From the NCBI GenBank assembly GCA_032433765.1, contig JAVIAB010000025.1:38881348-38945347 (forward strand): a DNA stretch of 64,000 nucleotides, written 5' to 3'. The DNA is from Megaustenia siamemsis. Lineage: Eukaryota; Mollusca; Gastropoda; Stylommatophora; Ariophantidae. The translations under genes and the position numbers were made by a program. This document shows positions 62,977 through 64,000 of this stretch, in pieces; within the stretch, counting starts at the first letter, position 1; each line of letters begins with the position of its first letter. The notes beneath the pieces were generated by a model. The model was not told where the DNA came from. It searched no databases and saw only the letters and a list, made by a program, of their open reading frames with translations.

Positions 62977-63239
62977 ATTGGTTTCTGATCCAACTTCAAA
63001 GGAACAAATCCAACACTCAAGGGTCACCGAAAGCAATAAATAGTAAAGGGGGAGGGGGTGTTTTTGTTAAATGTTTGCACCTTGCAAACTGTCAAATTCC
63101 CAAAAATTGTATACTGAGATAATTTTTTTCAAAGGTATCATAATCCAGAGTTAATTCCCTTGGTATGTGAATAATATAAAGGAGAGGGTAACTATCAAAA
63201 TCGAGTCTAAATTCAGGACTAGATTAGTATTCCTTGAAA

Positions 63240-63400
63240 TAGAACATCATGAGGGAAATGGTGTTGCAAGAAGAGATTGGGCACTGAAACAAATCTAAAC
63301 TACATACAGAGACAACAAATGGTTTGCTCATCTGGAACGAATGCCAAGACATTCTAGACCACACAAAACATATAGGCTATTAAAAGAGGAGATGGAATAA
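63240..63400 (+). mobile_element. LINE relic
   Basis: Contains agattgggcactgaaacaaa, a tacagagacaacaaatgg block and gctcatctggaacgaatgcc. This aligns with the relic at 33355-33490 (R..IGIEP...[10 protein letters not shown]...LERM). Heavily decayed. Confidence 0.6.
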
Positions 63401-63438
63401 GTTGTGCATATATCCATATATATATATACATATATATA

Positions 63439-63687
63439 AGTAAAGTACCCTCGTCACGCCAAGTGGCGTATAGGAAATATGGTGTTAGTGACCATAAATT
63501 TTACAGACATTCGGCACATAATTTTTGGGGTAATGTGGTCGGTATTCCGCCCATGCCGCTTTACTTTCCCAGAAAAAAATTTGGTACCCATTAAAGGCTG
63601 GGTGAACCCGAAGCCGTCGGTTGGGATCGAACCCTACCTCTTGTCCTTTGTAGTCCAGTTTACTAACCACTGAGCTATCTCGGCTCC
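63439..63687 (-). mobile_element. tRNA-derived SINE, copy 6
   Basis: Minus orientation, inserted in a (TA)n tract. The flanking tatatata makes the target duplication ambiguous. The A and B box regions are well preserved. Confidence 0.92.
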
Positions 63688-63704
63688 CTATATATATATA
63701 TTTG

Positions 63705-63810
63705 TGTGTTGTTGTTTGTTTTTTTCAGCTGAAGGCCTGCTTGGCCGAAACTTTTGTTTTGTTACTCACCTACGTAAAGCTGTTACCATACCAATTTTTT
63801 TTATCCTTTT
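63705..63810 (+). mobile_element. Foldback-element arm, single copy
   Basis: Reads cagctgaaggcctgcttgg then ccgaaac, followed by ctacgtaaagctgttaccat. It matches one arm of 51453-51735 with substitutions. The central stem ggcc-tgctt-ggcc is perfect here. Confidence 0.65.
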
Positions 63811-63854
63811 TTTTTAAATTGTCATCATTCAGATGGAGGAAGTTCCTGTAGTAG

Positions 63855-64000
63855 ACCCAGAATGAGGTGAGAAACATGTGAGAAATGTGTGAGAAACATG
63901 TGAGAAATGTGTGAGAAACGTGAGAAATGTGTGAGAAACATGTGAGAAACGTGTGAGAAACATGTGAGAAATGTGTGAGAAACATGTGGTGAGAAACACG
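63855..64000. repeat. 11/22-bp minisatellite
   Basis: Alternating gtgagaaacat and gtgagaaatgt units, open at the right edge of the window. Confidence 0.95.

Larger units (their letters stand above)
61631..63154 (-). mobile_element. piggyBac-like MITE with two nested LINEs
   Basis: Ends are TTAA at 61631-61634 (followed by accctggattacaatacc) and TTAA at 63151-63154 (preceded by ggtatcataatccagag), forming inverted repeats. Removing the two LINEs and their duplications leaves about 640 bp, the family length. Confidence 0.82.

Noticed and set aside
63485..63670. Short ORFs over SINEs (also 1378-1560)
   Set aside because: The same peptide ([13 protein letters not shown]) comes from several SINE copies. 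It is repeat translation.

Overview
The window is nuclear DNA of an animal. It has multi-exon genes with GT-AG introns, non-LTR retrotransposons, tRNA-derived SINEs and very abundant minisatellites. No bacterial operon or viral genome is visible. The repeat repertoire and AT-rich background suggest an invertebrate, most likely a lophotrochozoan and perhaps a gastropod mollusc. That placement is inference and only moderately supported.

The one host gene I can support runs right to left (minus strand) through nearly the whole window. It is a secretory-pathway Ca2+/Mn2+ ATPase (SPCA, ATP2C1-like). Fourteen exons between 61493 and 6150 encode about 580 residues, from the phosphorylation motif DKTGT to the stop codon. 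Splice sites and reading phases are consistent throughout. The exons for the N-terminal third (actuator domain and first membrane helices) must lie beyond position 64000.

Almost everything else is repeat. Twelve of the thirteen introns carry at least one minisatellite. The largest are a 13-kb array of a 28-bp unit (11905-25075), a 6.6-kb array of a 104-bp unit (53324-59935), a 2.2-kb array of a 45-bp unit and a 1.5-kb array of a 25-bp unit. Several arrays abut exons. At exon 2 and exon 10 the repeat units are recognisably copies of the adjacent splice site, and one array also carries a copy of the start of exon 2. This link between splice junctions and minisatellites is the most unusual feature of the window.

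Mobile elements form a nested landscape: (i) an RTE-like LINE with an uninterrupted 926-codon ORF and a clean 12-bp target-site duplication (6707-9531), plus an internally deleted relative; (ii) a second RTE-like LINE ending in a GATA-type tail (42383-43544, 46113-46818, 61723-62188), and a short element sharing that tail (5571, 44067); (iii) six well-preserved copies of a roughly 250-bp tRNA-derived SINE, most with visible target-site duplications; (iv) a piggyBac-like MITE family with TTAA ends, repeatedly used as a landing site by LINEs; (v) a foldback element of about 280 bp with 99-nt arms; (vi) several decayed LINE 3' ends. The region 1-6149 lies downstream of the ATPase and holds only repeats and unrecognised sequence.
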